Positions 11,564 through 23,449 of a stretch of 64,000 nt of DNA are shown here, piece by piece; the first letter of the stretch is position 1; every line of letters begins with the position of its first letter. The stretch is taken from contig JAHLJT010000631.1 in the NCBI GenBank assembly GCA_031308135.1, forward strand, positions 195,724,685 through 195,788,684, written 5' to 3'. The notes beneath the pieces were generated by a model. That model was not told the origin of the DNA and did no database searches. It saw nothing but the letters and a program-made list of their open reading frames with translations. Made by a program: the position numbers and the translations under genes. Origin of the DNA: Acheta domesticus. Taxonomy: Eukaryota > Arthropoda > Insecta > Orthoptera > Gryllidae.

Positions 11564-12616
11564 AAGGTCCGTTCGCTCTAACTTTACTCAGCACGTAAAC
11601 AAATGCACGTGGTCATCACTTGTTCTCATTGGCTGACGGATACCATACTCCCCTTCAGGGCGTCGTGCTCTATAGGAGTTAGGTCCCTTTCAAAATTGAT
11701 TTATTTCCTGTGTCTCTACACAAACAGCCGAAATAATTTTCTCCCTTGCCTTGAAGTATCAGACACCGAGCGTGACCTGCCAACCTTCAGCTGCCAACGG
11801 ACCTCTTTGAGATAACGTTCGTTCGCTAGGCCCTCGGCGCCGCTCCTGTCAAATTTTATCAGTAGCAGTTCCTTCCTCGAATGAGAAATTCTAAAAGAAT
11901 GCTGTATTTTTGTTTGGTTAGTGAAAGGTGAGTTTGCTCATTGCGTTGATTTTTGTTTCCACATCGAATACAATAAGTGAAGCAGTTCCCGGGATGATCC
12001 GGTTTGAAACATTCGCAGGGAAAATCCCTCGGAAGTGGTGAGAAGAAGGTTGTATTTAGCGGTATTTAGGTAATTAGCGGCTAAAAATCCGTCAATGACT
12101 TTGTGACAGGTGGAAGAAGTGACTGCTGAATTGCAGGTGTCGGTGTCAGAAATGTTTGAAAACAGTGTAATGAATAAAGTCATTGGAAAGGTTCTCCGCG
12201 TAAAAAGAGATAGAGAAAAACAGGTGGAGGGCAGGTGCGATGAATTTGTTAATCTGCCACAAAATTTTTGATGTGGTTAATGAAGATTCGGGACTGCTAA
12301 ATTTTAAAAGAACTTCACTGTATGTTCTATTGAAAATCGTTCTTCGGGCGGGATTTCACTGCTACCTTTCAAGAAGACACGTAAATGTACGTTCTGTGAT
12401 ATTTAAGCAAAATATTTGCATATTTTGGCTGGTATTTTGGGCGTATTAAAGAAGAACTAGTGAAAATAATATGCTATGACAGTTCTGGCTGTGACACGTG
12501 CCGGCATTTGAGTATGGTCGCGGTGCGAATGGCGTAGCCAGTCACGAACTACAGAGCGGAGGGATACACTCAAAGTTTGTTTACATGCGGAGTGAAGTTA
12601 CAGCGAACGGACCTTA
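11564..12616. mobile_element. TIR DNA transposon remnant with AGGTCC ends and TA flanks
   Basis: The left end reads aaggtccgttcgctctaac and the right end is its inverted complement, gttacagcgaacggacctt. The inverted match extends about 40 bases (through gtaaacaaa) with about four mismatches. A TA dinucleotide sits at both outer ends, as expected for Tc1/mariner-like or PIF-type insertion. The interior of about 1 kb has only short frames and no recognisable transposase, so it is a non-autonomous or decayed copy. The superfamily cannot be fixed from the ends alone. Confidence 0.7.
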
Positions 12617-12619
12617 AAT

Positions 12620-14690
12620 ACTTACGTCAAAGCAACCCGCAACACACTCGGCAGCATTTTGAATTTATATCGATAAATAACTCCTAAACGATGCGCTCTA
12701 GGGCCTTACAAACTAAAACTTTCAGGAAAGAAAAGTTTCTCACTCCGTAATCTACAGAATGAGACATTCTTGAACATTCTATTACAATTCTATTGTTTCT
12801 GCTTCCCGATATTAACTCACCAGCTCAGAGACGTGCAGAATCTGCAAGTAAATGTAAATGAGAGGGATAGAGAGCGACAGAGGCAGAGACAGACAGGGAA
12901 AAGGTGAGGAAGGGAGGGAGAGACAGTGAGAAAGGGATATGGGGGGGGAGAAGGAGACGAAGGGCAGAAGAACGTCTGCCGGGTTTTCCTTGTAATCTAT
13001 GGAACCTATGTAACCGTATTGGTATTTGTCGTATACACTACATTGAAAAATTCCCTTAATTAAGTAGAACAAAATAAAAGATGCGATATTCATATTTGAC
13101 ATTATTCTGAAATTGTTAAATTCAAAATGAAATTTGGTGAACATTTTATAATTTCTGTTATTTGGTACGGTTTTATTACTGATTTTGTAAGTGATATTTA
13201 TTGTAAAAAATATATATTTGAATCAATATTTATGACTTCCATGTGCCTCACTGCATTTGTTCGTCTTGACAAGCGCCGTCAGGGAGAAAATTGGATTGAG
13301 ATATAATGAAGATTTTTTGAAGCACTACACCTCGTCTAAATGAATTACTAAGGCACGCGTAGTCGATGAATGATATCTAATCTACAAACCGTGGACTCCA
13401 ATTTGGAATCCACAATCTGTTGATCAGTCACATTCCCAGAGTTTTCCGAATCTACGAGCAAAAATGATTACTCATTTCAATTCGTGCAGCTTTATGTGCA
13501 CATTGTTCGTATTTCTTCATACATTTCATACTGTTCATTTGTTAGAAAATTGATCTTCAAAATAGTGCCAGTGAGAATGAAGTGTGTACGTTACCTGGCG
13601 TTTTGAAAGTATCACATTGAACAATACATGATGAACTACCAGCTAAATCAAAGAAGAATAGTCAGCATCCATAGACGACATTTATAGAGAGGAGATAAAT
13701 GGCAGGGTTTAATTTATCTAGCAAGAACGCTTTTATGTTTTTTGTTCACAAATCTTTGTTGAAAACGGAAATGTATCGAACTTAGTACTTGAAACTAATG
13801 TAAATCAACTTCATAAAGAAAATGTTCATATACTTCTTTCCATTTCATCTCCAGCAAAGACATTCAATTAACTTTCACGTCCAAAACGTAATTCAAAATA
13901 CTTATGAAAGCTTTCCTTATCTGTATCTCTTTGTAGGTCTCCTCGATATTCAAATAACTTATCTATAATGTCGAAGAGATTATTTCTTTAATAAATTTAT
14001 CTCCCAATATGTTTTTTCAGGTATAAAATTGGATAAGATTAGCAAGTATTCAGTTCATTGCATGTAATGGAGTGTGTGAGGATTTTGTGGTCCTCTTAAA
14101 TTTCTTTTCAATGCTCGAGGTTACAACTTCAGCTTTACCGTTGAACGAAACTATTTGTGTAGCGTGAACTTCTCGTACAGGCCTGCACATCTCAGTTGGG
14201 TATGCTATTATATATCCTGTGCACTATCTTATGCTTTAAGAGTTAGTGTCATATTACATATCTCGTATTAAGAGATGTTATCTTGGGAACTTTTAAGTTA
14301 AAGTATTGTACTATAGTAAGGTACGTACTATTTCAATGTTGAAACGCAATTTAGTGGTTTGACACGTAAATGTTTCTAGCAAATACCAACAGAAGTGTAA
14401 TATTTTATGTTTCTTATTGACTTTGACACAGTCTCATACAGTGTTACCAATACCCTCTATATTCTAAAAATAATAATAATAAAAATTAATTTTGAATGTT
14501 TGTGAATATTGAGTATAAATATTATACCAAGGCAAACATTCGACTCAGCTTTTTGCGAAATTCGAATTTATTTGTCTTACTTTTAAAAAAATGCCAGAAA
14601 TTCACTCGAATTATTATACTTTAATTTTCGAATAACGACCAAACATTTTTATTTGATATCCTCGTCGTGAGAGTTGCTCCCAATTAAACA
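12620..14690. other. AT-rich sequence, no gene recognised
   Basis: There is a purine-rich gaga/ggga patch at 12850-12965 and a G-run near 12941-12949. Otherwise it is AT-rich with only short frames. No element boundaries were found. Confidence 0.5.
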
Positions 14691-14699
14691 TATTACCAA

Positions 14700-15310
14700 A
14701 CCATCTGCTCGCACGTTGCCCTGCATTTATTACGCTTGCGAATAACGCGCCCTCTCCCCATTACAAAGCTATCTTGTGTGTCCTTTTGTTTTCACGGTCC
14801 CTTTCCCCTCGCACTCTCTCGTAGGCGTCGGCAGCTCCCACCCTGACGGCCAGAGGGCGAGCACACCGGCTTCAGGGTGCACACGGCCGGCTCTCTACCA
14901 CCCTCTTTTTCTCCCTTACTGCCCTCCACGCCTACAGGCTGCCAATTACACTCAACAGCGAGGGCTGTCCACGTACAAAGTAAGACCGAAATTCCCCCCC
15001 AAATCGACATATACGCTACACCTAACGACGTATCAAAGAGATAAAAATAATCTCTTTCGTGAGTGGCTGAAATTCGGAAAAAAAATCACAAAACCTTTGA
15101 TCAACTTTACTCGTCCATTTCGCAGGGGGGTTTCAAACGGCGGCGAAGCCCTTCTTTATTACTCTTGATATTCGTGCGAGGATATAGCAATGTTTCGCCA
15201 TTTGGTGAGCGCGTTATGTACAGAGGGGCAGCACACTGGGATTACATGCAGCTGGGACGAGAAAAAATTATTAATTAAATTTTACGACTGCCTACCGAGG
15301 TTCCGCCTGC
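14700..15310. other. Moderately CpG-rich block, possibly regulatory or exonic
   Basis: Composition is intermediate, with frequent CpG and a plus-strand frame of about 130 codons from 14776 that shows no known domain. Compositional change alone supports interest here. There is no splice-supported exon or recognised protein. Confidence 0.3.
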
Positions 15311-16390
15311 ATAGGCTAAACAGAGCTTGAAATGGTAACGGTTGTTTCGTTCTTTTTTCGCTCTTTCCACACGAGTAGTTACATTTCGGAAAACGGATCC
15401 ATTTCGGGCGCCAAGTGGTAGGGAAAATTATTATGACGTTTTAATCCAATTCGCTTTGAAATTACTCTAAGAACGGAAGAAAAATACAAAATAAATAACT
15501 TCAATTACAGCATTGAGTATATATTTTGAATTATTATGGTGAAATTTGATAGAATGATTGGATTTTTTTACTTTACAATGGTGTATAAATAAAGGTGGAT
15601 TGAATAAGTTTAATAAATTTATTTGTTATTTACATCTGTTTAAATATTTCAGAATATTTCTAAATTACTGTGAATTATTTTTGGTTCTATTGCATGAACA
15701 TCATTTTCATAAACAGAATAATATGTGGTTAAAAGAAATAGTTTTCGAAAACTAGGTTTTGCTCTAAAGATACTTCTTCTGAGTTTGTTTTTTAGGGGGA
15801 GTGCCGGATGTATTCATTTGATGTAAATATAATATATTGCATAAATGGTTCGATATTCTAGTAAATTGTTTCTATTTTGAATGATGCAATTATTCTAAGA
15901 AACAATATAAAGAAAACGCGGTTTATACATACGTTGCATGTAGATCTGCTGATGACAATGCCGGTTTTAAAATAATTTTAAAGCTATCATCTTTTTACTC
16001 TAATTACTTCATATTTATCAAACATCGTATTTCCCTTGAGTTACATATCTACTCTTTATTCTGCGATTTCCTTGTGTTTAATTAGGAGACGACAAAACAA
16101 CCAACGTGGCGTTCGCATTTTCTGGATTTGCTGACAAGTCTATTTTCTTAATAATTCTCAGTCTACACTTAATCACACTGGAACGCTGCAGTTGACAGGA
16201 TTAGAAGAATAAATCATCTGTTCAGAAGTTTGGAGTCACCTGACAAAACAAGCAGTAGTAACATTGTCAGTGAAATAGACGACGAAATAAAACCTTGTCT
16301 TTGAAAAACTCATCAAAACTTATTTTATAATTTGCAACATCAACATCATTTTTCACTGTTCATCATTTAAAATAGAAAATCATTGTAGGC
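15310..16390. other. AT-rich sequence, no gene recognised
   Basis: Only short frames are open and no repeat family was recognised. It ends at the SINE at about 16.4 kb. Confidence 0.5.
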
Positions 16391-16402
16391 GTGTTTGCTA
16401 AA

Positions 16403-16745
16403 AACCACAACTGAAAAACCGAGCGAATTGGCTGAAGGCGGAGTGCATTGATTTTGCATTCGTGAGGCCCGGATTCAAATCCCGTGCCCGCCATCCTTAC
16501 TGCGTTTTTTTTTTGGTTTCCCTCGGTCATCCAGGAGAATGCTGGGATGGTTCTGCTGAAAAGCTACGACCGCAAAATCTGCGTCGCTAGCTGAATTCGT
16601 TAATTATGTGAAGTCACGAAAGTTAAAAGAATTAGAGACATTGCGGTTTCCGGGTTAGGTGACCGACTAGGAACTCCGGGAGATAAAGGCACCAAAGCCA
16701 GTTTATCTTTCCGGGACATAGGCTATAACGACAAAATACAAATAC
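16403..16745 (+). mobile_element. tRNA-derived SINE (family B)
   Basis: The head begins near ccgagcgaattggctgaagg, a box A-like segment. About 50 bases later comes cggattcaaatccc, a good pol III box B. After the tRNA-like part there is a poly-T tract and a middle domain ggtttccctcggtcatccag...gagaatgctggga, the arrangement seen in many insect tRNA-SINEs. The copy fades into A-rich sequence (gacaaaatacaaatacaact) at about 16.74 kb. No clean target duplication was identified. It is not a functional tRNA, because the cloverleaf pairs poorly. Confidence 0.7.
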
Positions 16746-17509
16746 AACTAAAATAGATATTTATGTAGCAAGTCCTCTAAATTAGTGTTTAAGGACGAGG
16801 CCTGACGGTTAACTGAGGGTGGAGCGAAAAGCGCAGCCGTGTGGTTTACCTTCCGGCCGAGTTTTCTTTTGTTCTGTGTTCTTTTGTTATTTCTATGGGT
16901 TTGTTATTTGTAGTTTTTCTAGTTATTCAAAATAAACATTTAACCTGAGTTAAGAATTTTCATTATTCTCGAGGTTATGTGGCTAAATAGGCATTTGTCC
17001 TAAAATCCGAAGTCTAGTGATGAGGTTGGCTGAGGTGCTAACGACGGAGGAGGAATCATGGAGAGAAAATCGCAAGGAATAGCGAAGTAAATCTGAGTGA
17101 TAGCAAGGTTGACACAATCTGAAGCCGGATTATTTAAGAGTATGGAAGAGAGGGGAGGAAGGAGATGTGACGGCGGGCGGCGCTGCACACAGCTGGGAAG
17201 TAGCAGTTAGCGGTGCGGCGACGACGGCGCGGAGATTCTGGAAGTAGACCGATGGAGAGAGTGAGAGAGCTGCAAAGTGATGAGGTGATGATGGAAAGAG
17301 AAGGGGATGACGACGTGTGACCGTCGAAAAGAGTGTCATGAAGAAAATCGCGGCAGTGAAGTAAAGTGTACCCAGTAGAGAAATATCGGCGGAAAAGTGA
17401 CAGTGGGCACTGTAGGACGGAAAGAGAGTACTGTGAATTGAGCAGCAATGTAGAAGGGAAAGAGGGTACTTACAACTACGGAGATGCGGAACGGAAAAGC
17501 AGGATTGAG

Positions 17510-17750
17510 TAGCGGAGTGGTTTAGGGTAAGCGGAGTAGGGTGGGTGGAGTAGGACAGGAGGAGTAGGGAGGCGGAGTATGGTAGGCGGAATAGGGTAGG
17601 CAGAGTAGGGTAGGTGGATAAGGGTAGGTGGAGTAAGGTTGGCGGAGGCGGAGTAGGGTGAGCGGAGTAGGGTAAGTGGAGTAGGGTGGGAGGTGTAGGG
17701 TAGGCGGAGTCGGACAGGCGGAGTAGGGGGCAGTAAAGCGTGCTGGAGAG
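17510..17750 (+). repeat. 14-bp minisatellite (gtaggcggagtagg)
   Basis: More than ten units of about 14 bases follow gtaggcggagtagg, with variants such as gtaggtggataagg and gtgagcggagtagg. Degenerate purine-rich sequence surrounds it from about 17.0 to 17.95 kb. The long minus-strand frames here encode repeated YPTPPTLLRLP-type peptides and are artefacts of the repeat. Confidence 0.85.
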
Positions 17751-17999
17751 GTACGGTGAATTGACGGAGCAGTGCGGCGGGACTGAACGAAATGAGGAAG
17801 GTGGGAGTGGGAAAGCAAAACGACGAGGTGAGTGGCGGGGCGGATCGGTGGGGTGAAGCTGGGGGATGATCGACGGGGAGGAGCGGTGAGGCGGAATGGT
17901 GAGCGAGACCGGGTGGCAGCAGCAGAGGGACGGCGCACAGCGATGAGGTAGCGTGTCGACTCGCCAGCGACATGGCAATGGGGGTGGCTGCTGCACCCT

Positions 18000-18270
18000 A
18001 ATAACCTCCGGGTCTTGCAGTCAATTTACTCTGAATTCCTGACGCCGCCACCCAAGCAGACAAGCGGCCGCGCGACAGTCTTTTCGCGGCGCCGAAATTG
18101 CGCCCAGGAGACGGCGAAAAATGTCGAGCCATCCCTCACGCCGAGCGCCGCAGATCGAAAATTAGGGGGGGAAAGTTTTTAAAAGAGCGTTCTCCCCCGA
18201 AAGAAGCGGGGACAACTGTTTTACCGGTGACGCAACTGTTCCCTCGATAAATCTCGCAGTTCGTTGGCGA
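18000..18270. other. CpG-rich block
   Basis: A short CpG-rich segment (for example caagcggccgcgcgac) lies between the purine-rich minisatellite and AT-rich sequence. It could be a regulatory island. No ORF or promoter motif was identified. Confidence 0.35.
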
Positions 18271-19770
18271 ATAGAATATCGATTGGTCATTACGTAAAAT
18301 AATTTATATTTAAAACGTAACGGGATTTAATTTAACGACGCAGGTGACCTCGTGCCTCTCTGGGTAATTATGCTTTTCATTTTCACGTCTATTTTGTGCC
18401 AGAGGATTTTATAAAAATTCGTACTCTCTTTCAGTTCGTAGATTGTAAGTTTCATTGACGTAACGGCATTGCTGTGACGTGCATTGAAGTAACGGCATAA
18501 CAGTGAAAAATGCTGAATGATTAAGTGTGTTTTATTTAGCAGTTTGTCTTGTGCGAATTTTATATGTTTTGTTTATATATGATTATTTCTGCGTATATCC
18601 AAAGGCTAGTTCATTAGTATTAGACCTTTGAAGTATGGACTTAAGCGTGAGTGTGTTACTGATTACAGTTTTCTGAAGATGCAAATGTGCATTATTCATG
18701 TCTATTTTAATTAAGGGTATTACAAATAATGCTTTAAAATATATGTATAATTGGACAAGCTGTTCCGCGAGTTGGGCTGCCAAATTTAGTAATTCAGGAA
18801 TGAAATTTGTAAAGGTGTTTCACAAGAAGAAAATTAATAATAATAGTTACCATATATAGTACTAACTTCTTAGTTCTCTTGCAGTACAGTATAATTCTTG
18901 AATACAAAACATTCGTGTTTAGATTGTAATAAACAATGAACTACAACACCTAAAAATGGGTACATGATATTATTTTTGAAAAAATACTAAATTACTGTAA
19001 TTCATTAATAACCATATCACCAATCACCATAGATCATTACTGCATATTACTTATGCAGTAATGCACTATTGTTCACTGATTCTGAGAAGTATTTCTTCAG
19101 ATATTGACCCGTTAGTGATAATGGAGATTGAATTATAGTAAAATAGTTGGACACTGCGTAATGTCAATGGCACTACATTCTCTAAAGCCACATTCATAGC
19201 TCCTTTGATTGAGTACCCTTCTAGCAACGGAATAAATCCTCCTGAGAGCTACTAGAGATCGTGTACATGTGATCTACTGGTGATAGCGGTTTATGCAGCA
19301 GAGATCGTCGTACTTCTCAAAATTAAGAATACCAAATCTAGTGTTTCCGCAATACGCATTTATTTTCGTGAGTATTTTAACAAGAGCATAACCCAGCAAC
19401 AAAGAAAGAGTTGTAATTTACATATTAGAATTAAAATAACGAACAAGAAATGTTTAGATATAAATTGTCTGTAATTAAATACACACAACATTTACGGTTT
19501 CATATAATATTAAAATATTAATTAAGCCTGATTCGAATTTTCAAATTATTCAACACATGGACTAACGACATTAACATACTTTAGTAACTGTTGTAGCTAA
19601 GCTCTAATATAGTAGCAAGAAAATTATTGTTGAGGATCTTTTCAAGAGTTTACTTCAGTTACGATTTAATCTCTGAAATTTCTGTATTTTTTTACATTAT
19701 AAAGTACCATAATCTTAACATTGTATTTCAAAAACAAATCATATTGTGGAGAAAGGCAGACATGTAAAAA
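18270..19770. other. AT-rich sequence, no gene recognised
   Basis: Only short frames and no recognised repeat. It precedes the fold-back element. Confidence 0.5.
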
Positions 19771-19777
19771 TAGCTAT

Positions 19778-20335
19778 ACAGGATGTCCGGGGAGGTAACG
19801 TCGAAGCTTCTGAAATAAGCTCTTAAGACAATTCTAAGCATATTTTGTCTAATAAACTGCGAGGATATTCCGAACGGTTAAGCCGCAATAAGCACTCAAA
19901 AGTTGGTTTGAAAAAATTGATTTCTAGACAAAAATTTGCATTATGGAAGCATAGAAACACTCCAGAAACATGAAAATTGTTTATTATTTACAAAAGAAAT
20001 GAATACATTTGCTCAGACAGAAAATTAAGCGAGAAATAAAAAGGCAGTCGAATTGTGAAAATTGGGTGCTTTTTTATTTCTCGTTTAATTTTTCTTTCTT
20101 AACAAACATATTCATTTCTTTGTAAATAATAAACCACTTATATGTTTCTGGAGTGTTTCAATGCTTCTATAATGCAAATTTTGGCCTTGATATCAATTTT
20201 TCAAACCAACTTTTGAGTTCTTATTGCGGCTTAACCGTTCGGAATATCCACGTAGATTATTAGACAAAATATGCTTAGAACTTTATTAAGAGCTTATTTT
20301 CGAAGTTTTGACGTTTCCTCCCCAGACACCCTGTA
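19778..20335. mobile_element. Fold-back (long-TIR) MITE, about 560 bp
   Basis: The left end acaggatgtccggggagg and right end cctccccagacaccctgt are inverted copies, and the inverted match continues almost to the centre. For example, aagcatattttgtctaataa on the left pairs with ttattagacaaaatatgctt on the right, and cggttaagccgcaataag pairs with cttattgcggcttaaccg. Only a short centre (around gtgaaaattgggtgc) is unpaired. TA/TATA flanks both ends, as in Tc1/mariner-type MITEs. There is no coding capacity. A transcript would fold into a near-complete hairpin. Confidence 0.85.
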
Positions 20336-20339
20336 TATT

Positions 20340-21135
20340 ACACCCTCTTATTGGAAAACGAATAATTTTATATGAACTCATGTAAGAAAGTATTTTAATT
20401 GTTCAAGAAATTGAGTTAATGAATATTTACATTTTAAATTACAAATGCAAATATTAATAAAGATGTAAATTTTAGTCAACCGATAGGTTGTCAGCTGTAG
20501 GTTCATTGCGGTAATTATTTAATGGTCTGCAAAGGAAACAAACTAATATAAAGGTGCAAAATAAAACTAAGATAAAATTAATTGTACAATAACTTCAAAA
20601 GTAATACATTATACGCAAGGAAACTCTTCAGCAAAATTTTTAAAAAACACAGTCCATCAATATTTATGTGAAAATGTTCTATTACTTACAAATTTGGTAC
20701 GTTTTAGAACACTAAACTCACAAGTTTTTGAAGAATTTGTCGACAGGTGTGCCGTGCTTATTAACTACTGCTTTTAAATATAAGAAAATCTCAACCTATT
20801 GCCATACTTAATTTCTTTTCAGGATAAAATCGAGTATATTTAGCTTACTACAATTATATATTGATTTATTAAGAAACTGTAGCACTAATAGGATACGGAA
20901 ATTGGCAGGTCGACGTGAACTTAATTAAATTAGTCATTGATTTTCGGATAAAAGAAGTTTCGATTCCTTAAGTATTCATGTCCAAATATGTCAACTACAA
21001 TTTTGTTGTAAAAGTCTCTTAGAAATAAAATGGGGAATTCTCACATGAACTCTCCTTGTAAAATAGAAGTAATTGCAATTTAATCAGTTTTTAAAAGTAT
21101 TCTGTTCTGCATTCGTATCGTTCCTCAGGACTGGT
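20340..21135. other. AT-rich sequence, no gene recognised
   Basis: AT-rich sequence between the fold-back MITE and the LINE remnant. No ORF or repeat was recognised. Confidence 0.5.
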
Positions 21136-21137
21136 CT

Positions 21138-21643
21138 GCCCTGAGGAAGGCCACGGCACAATGGTTGAGGCATCTTCTAAATCAACGCACACCTCTAAAG
21201 TTCAACGAAAAATATTCGATGTTGAACAAAAAATACCAAATTGAAAATGACACCAGCAGGCTAATGGTAGTTGAGAAGCTAAAAGAGAAAATTCAAGCAT
21301 GGGCTCAACGAATTAGACGTTACAAACGTAGAATAGATTTCCGTGTCCAGAATCGGTTGTTTGAAAGAAAAGCGAAGAGATTCTATTGCAATCTGACTCA
21401 GAAACCGAATGGCAATGCTTTCACTCCTTCAAAATATGTCGGAGAATTTTGGGCAGCAATCTGGGAAGAGAGCAGATCTTACAACAAAGACGCATCTTTG
21501 TTTCAATCTGAAGATCCTGCCAATGAACTTGTGGACACAGTGGAAGATGTTCACAAATTCTCGGTAGAGGACCTCTTTCAAGCAATTAAGAACATGGGTA
21601 ACTGGAAATCCCCCGGAATGGAGAATATCCAGATTCAAGAATA
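21138..21643 (+). pseudogene. LINE polyprotein fragment: pre-RT region up to RT motif 0
   Basis: An open frame from about 21138 to a stop at 21643 (first ATG at 21165) encodes a basic, helical segment rich in K/R (QNRLFERKAKRFYCNL), then FWAAIWEE and NMGNWKSPGMENIQ. The last is the start of the RT domain, where related elements usually read W(K/R)(A/S)PG.DG.QN.W. The frame stops just after this, and the next LINE-like sequence resumes at RT motif B. A block of RT including motif A (with the first catalytic Asp) is therefore absent. There is no upstream ATG or 5' region, so the copy is 5'-truncated. Confidence 0.8.
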
Positions 21644-21819
21644 GAAGTATTCAAATCAACAGGGGTATTTTTAGAGGAGATTCACTGTCTCCTCTTCTGT
21701 TTTGCATTAGTTCGATACCACTGTCTAGACAGTTGTCGCAAGCTGAATTTGATTACAAGCTCCATGGTGATGAAAGACCAGTATCACATTTGTTTTACAT
21801 GGATGAAAGTGTTTGCTAA
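21643..21819 (+). pseudogene. LINE RT fragment with motif B and degenerate motif C
   Basis: This frame encodes NRGIFRGDSLSPLLFCIS, a typical RT motif B (usually (F/V).Q/RGD.LSPLLF), then HLFYMDES at the position of motif C. The usual YMDD is YMDE here, so the second catalytic Asp is changed, and the frame ends at TAA just after. Together with the missing motif A, this shows the RT is dead. Confidence 0.75.
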
Positions 21820-21899
21820 GAATGAAGCGATTCTCTTCCAAATGCTGTCTGTCGTGAATGACTTCGTGAATGACTTTAGCAATGACATCTGCATGAAGT

Positions 21900-22493
21900 T
21901 TGGTCTTGACAAATTTGCAAAAATTTAATTTAAAAAGAGGCAAACTGACAAAGTCCGAGAGCATTGAAGTTGATATGCACACTGTGATTCAAGATCTTGA
22001 GCAAGGTAAAACTTACAAATATCTTGAAGAATGTGAGGCCATCTCGAACGACACAATGAAAGTGAGAATTCTCAAGGAGTATTACAGAAGAGTCAGACTT
22101 TTCCTGCAGTCTGCAGGAATAAAATCTGCCATTGGTAGTCTGGCGGTGCCTGTAGAGTACATTTCCGGACTTGTGGACTGAACTGAGCAAGAAATTTCCA
22201 TCATGGATCGAAAAAACAGAAAACTGCTAACAATGAATCATGCCGCCCACCCTCGAGCTGATGTACATAGACTTTATGTGTCTCATAAGGAAGGACGAAG
22301 AGGCCTCAGACAAATTGAGGCCTCCTGGCACAATGCAATGGTTGGAATGGGAAAGTATGTAGTCAGTCATCAAGATGACCCTCTAATGAGGCAGATCATG
22401 AAATCTGATCAAAGAATGGGAAACAGAGGCATTATTAGTGTAGCAGAAAGCATTGCAAAAAAAAAAATATGCAAGACACGTCGAATAACATAG
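21900..22493 (+). pseudogene. LINE RT thumb/linker region with in-frame stop
   Basis: Two stretches in one frame, separated by a TGA at 22179-22181, match the region after the RT domain. The first includes KTYKYLEECEAISNDTMKV and KEYYRRVRLFLQSAG. The second includes MDRKNRKLLTMN, HPRADVHRLYVSHKEGRRGL and IEASWHNAMVGMGKYV. The K.RKLLT...HP.ADV.RLY..R..GGRGL pattern is a strong hallmark of this LINE group. In intact relatives this would be a single frame. Confidence 0.8.
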
Positions 22494-22495
22494 AC

Positions 22496-23317
22496 ACTGA
22501 ATTTCTGGTACTACTAAGCATGAAATGTGAGACATAAAAATTTTAAATAACTCGTGGAGAGACAAACCCCTCCATGGACAATATCTAAAAAGAATGGACA
22601 AGGTGAAGATCAATAAAGATGGCTTGATTTACGTGGCTTGAAAGGGGAAGAATGAAGCCAGAATCGGAAGCACTTGTAATAGGTGACCAAGATCAGGCCT
22701 TGAGAACACGACATTATGATAAAGCAGTTCTCAAAATTTCCCAAGATGACAAATGCCGAATTTTTCAGGAGCAAGTAGAAACCATTGATCATATTGTCTC
22801 AGCTTGTCCAATTCTAGCGAAGACCGAATACTTAAAAAGACACGACAGGGTATGTAGTTACCTCCACTGGCAGATTTGCACCGTCCTCGAAGTTCCAAAT
22901 ACTTGCTCCAAGTGGTACGGACAATCACCAAAACCGGTGACATCGGTTGGACTGTGTACAATATTGTACGACCAACAAATTCAAACGGATCGCACGATAG
23001 CAGCAAACAAACCGGTTATTGTTATTCGGGATTTGGAGAAAAAATCATGTCTATTTGTTGATGTTGCTGTGCCTTGCGATCAAAATGTCGTAATTAAGGA
23101 GGCACAGAAACGTCTTAAATACAAGAGTTTGGAAATCGAGATCAGCCGAATGTGGGGCGTAAAAGCACAGGTCGTCCCGATAGTTATTGGAGCTTTGAGA
23201 TTTGTTCTGCAAAATTTGTGTAAGAACTTGTCTAAACGTCCAGGTCATTCAAAGGACTGGGAAGTGCAAGAATTTGCTTTATTTGGCATAGCTCAAAATT
23301 TGCGTAAAGTATTGTAG
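22496..23317 (+). pseudogene. LINE C-terminal zinc knuckle and restriction-like endonuclease remnant
   Basis: After a further shift near 22650, the frame from 22652 encodes 221 residues. At residues 35-52 a CCHC knuckle is recognisable, C35, H47 and C52, but the second Cys is Phe (F38). At about 120-140, NKPVIVIRDLEKKSCLFVDVAVP matches the PD...D-x-D endonuclease core, but the usual PD is PV. It ends with KVL shortly before the 3' tail, like the usual C-terminal HILRKVLS. Missing metal and catalytic residues show decay. A preceding frame (22496-22650) holds HGQYLKRMD and is interrupted by a stop. Confidence 0.8.
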
Positions 23318-23420
23318 AGGCACCGAGAGTCCCTAGATCTGCTCCTTAGATAGCTGGTTGCAACCTGGAGTAGATTTTATTTCAGCCGACTCATAACATC
23401 TGTAGTCTTGATATAAAGGA

Positions 23421-23449
23421 ATAATAATAATAATAATAATAATAATAGT
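23421..23449 (+). repeat. (AAT)n tail of the LINE remnant
   Basis: About nine aat repeats directly follow the 3' non-coding end of the decayed LINE. Such simple 3' tails are common in non-LTR elements. Confidence 0.85.

Larger units (their letters stand above)
21138..23420 (+). mobile_element. Decayed non-LTR retrotransposon with restriction-like-endonuclease type C-terminus
   Basis: Fragments of one polyprotein occur in order on the plus strand: a pre-RT segment, an RT motif-B/C fragment, a thumb/linker region, a zinc knuckle and an endonuclease-like domain. They lie in different frames and are broken by stops. The layout (single ORF, zinc knuckle then PD-(D/E)xK-like domain at the C-terminus) is that of the R2-like, endonuclease-at-C-terminus group of LINEs. 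The 3' end carries a short non-coding tail and then (AAT)n at 23421-23449. The assignment to a named clade is inference. The copy is 5'-truncated and cannot be active. Confidence 0.8.

Noticed and set aside
16403..16490. Possible tRNA gene
   Set aside because: Box B is good, but the cloverleaf is not, and a SINE middle domain follows.
17130..17996. 288-codon minus-strand frame of Ser/Pro/Leu-rich sequence
   Set aside because: It follows the 14-bp minisatellite and surrounding purine-rich strand bias; it has no domain and overlaps other open frames.
19280..19474. 64-codon plus-strand frame as a small gene
   Set aside because: Lies in AT-rich DNA where such frames are expected by chance; no domain, no context.
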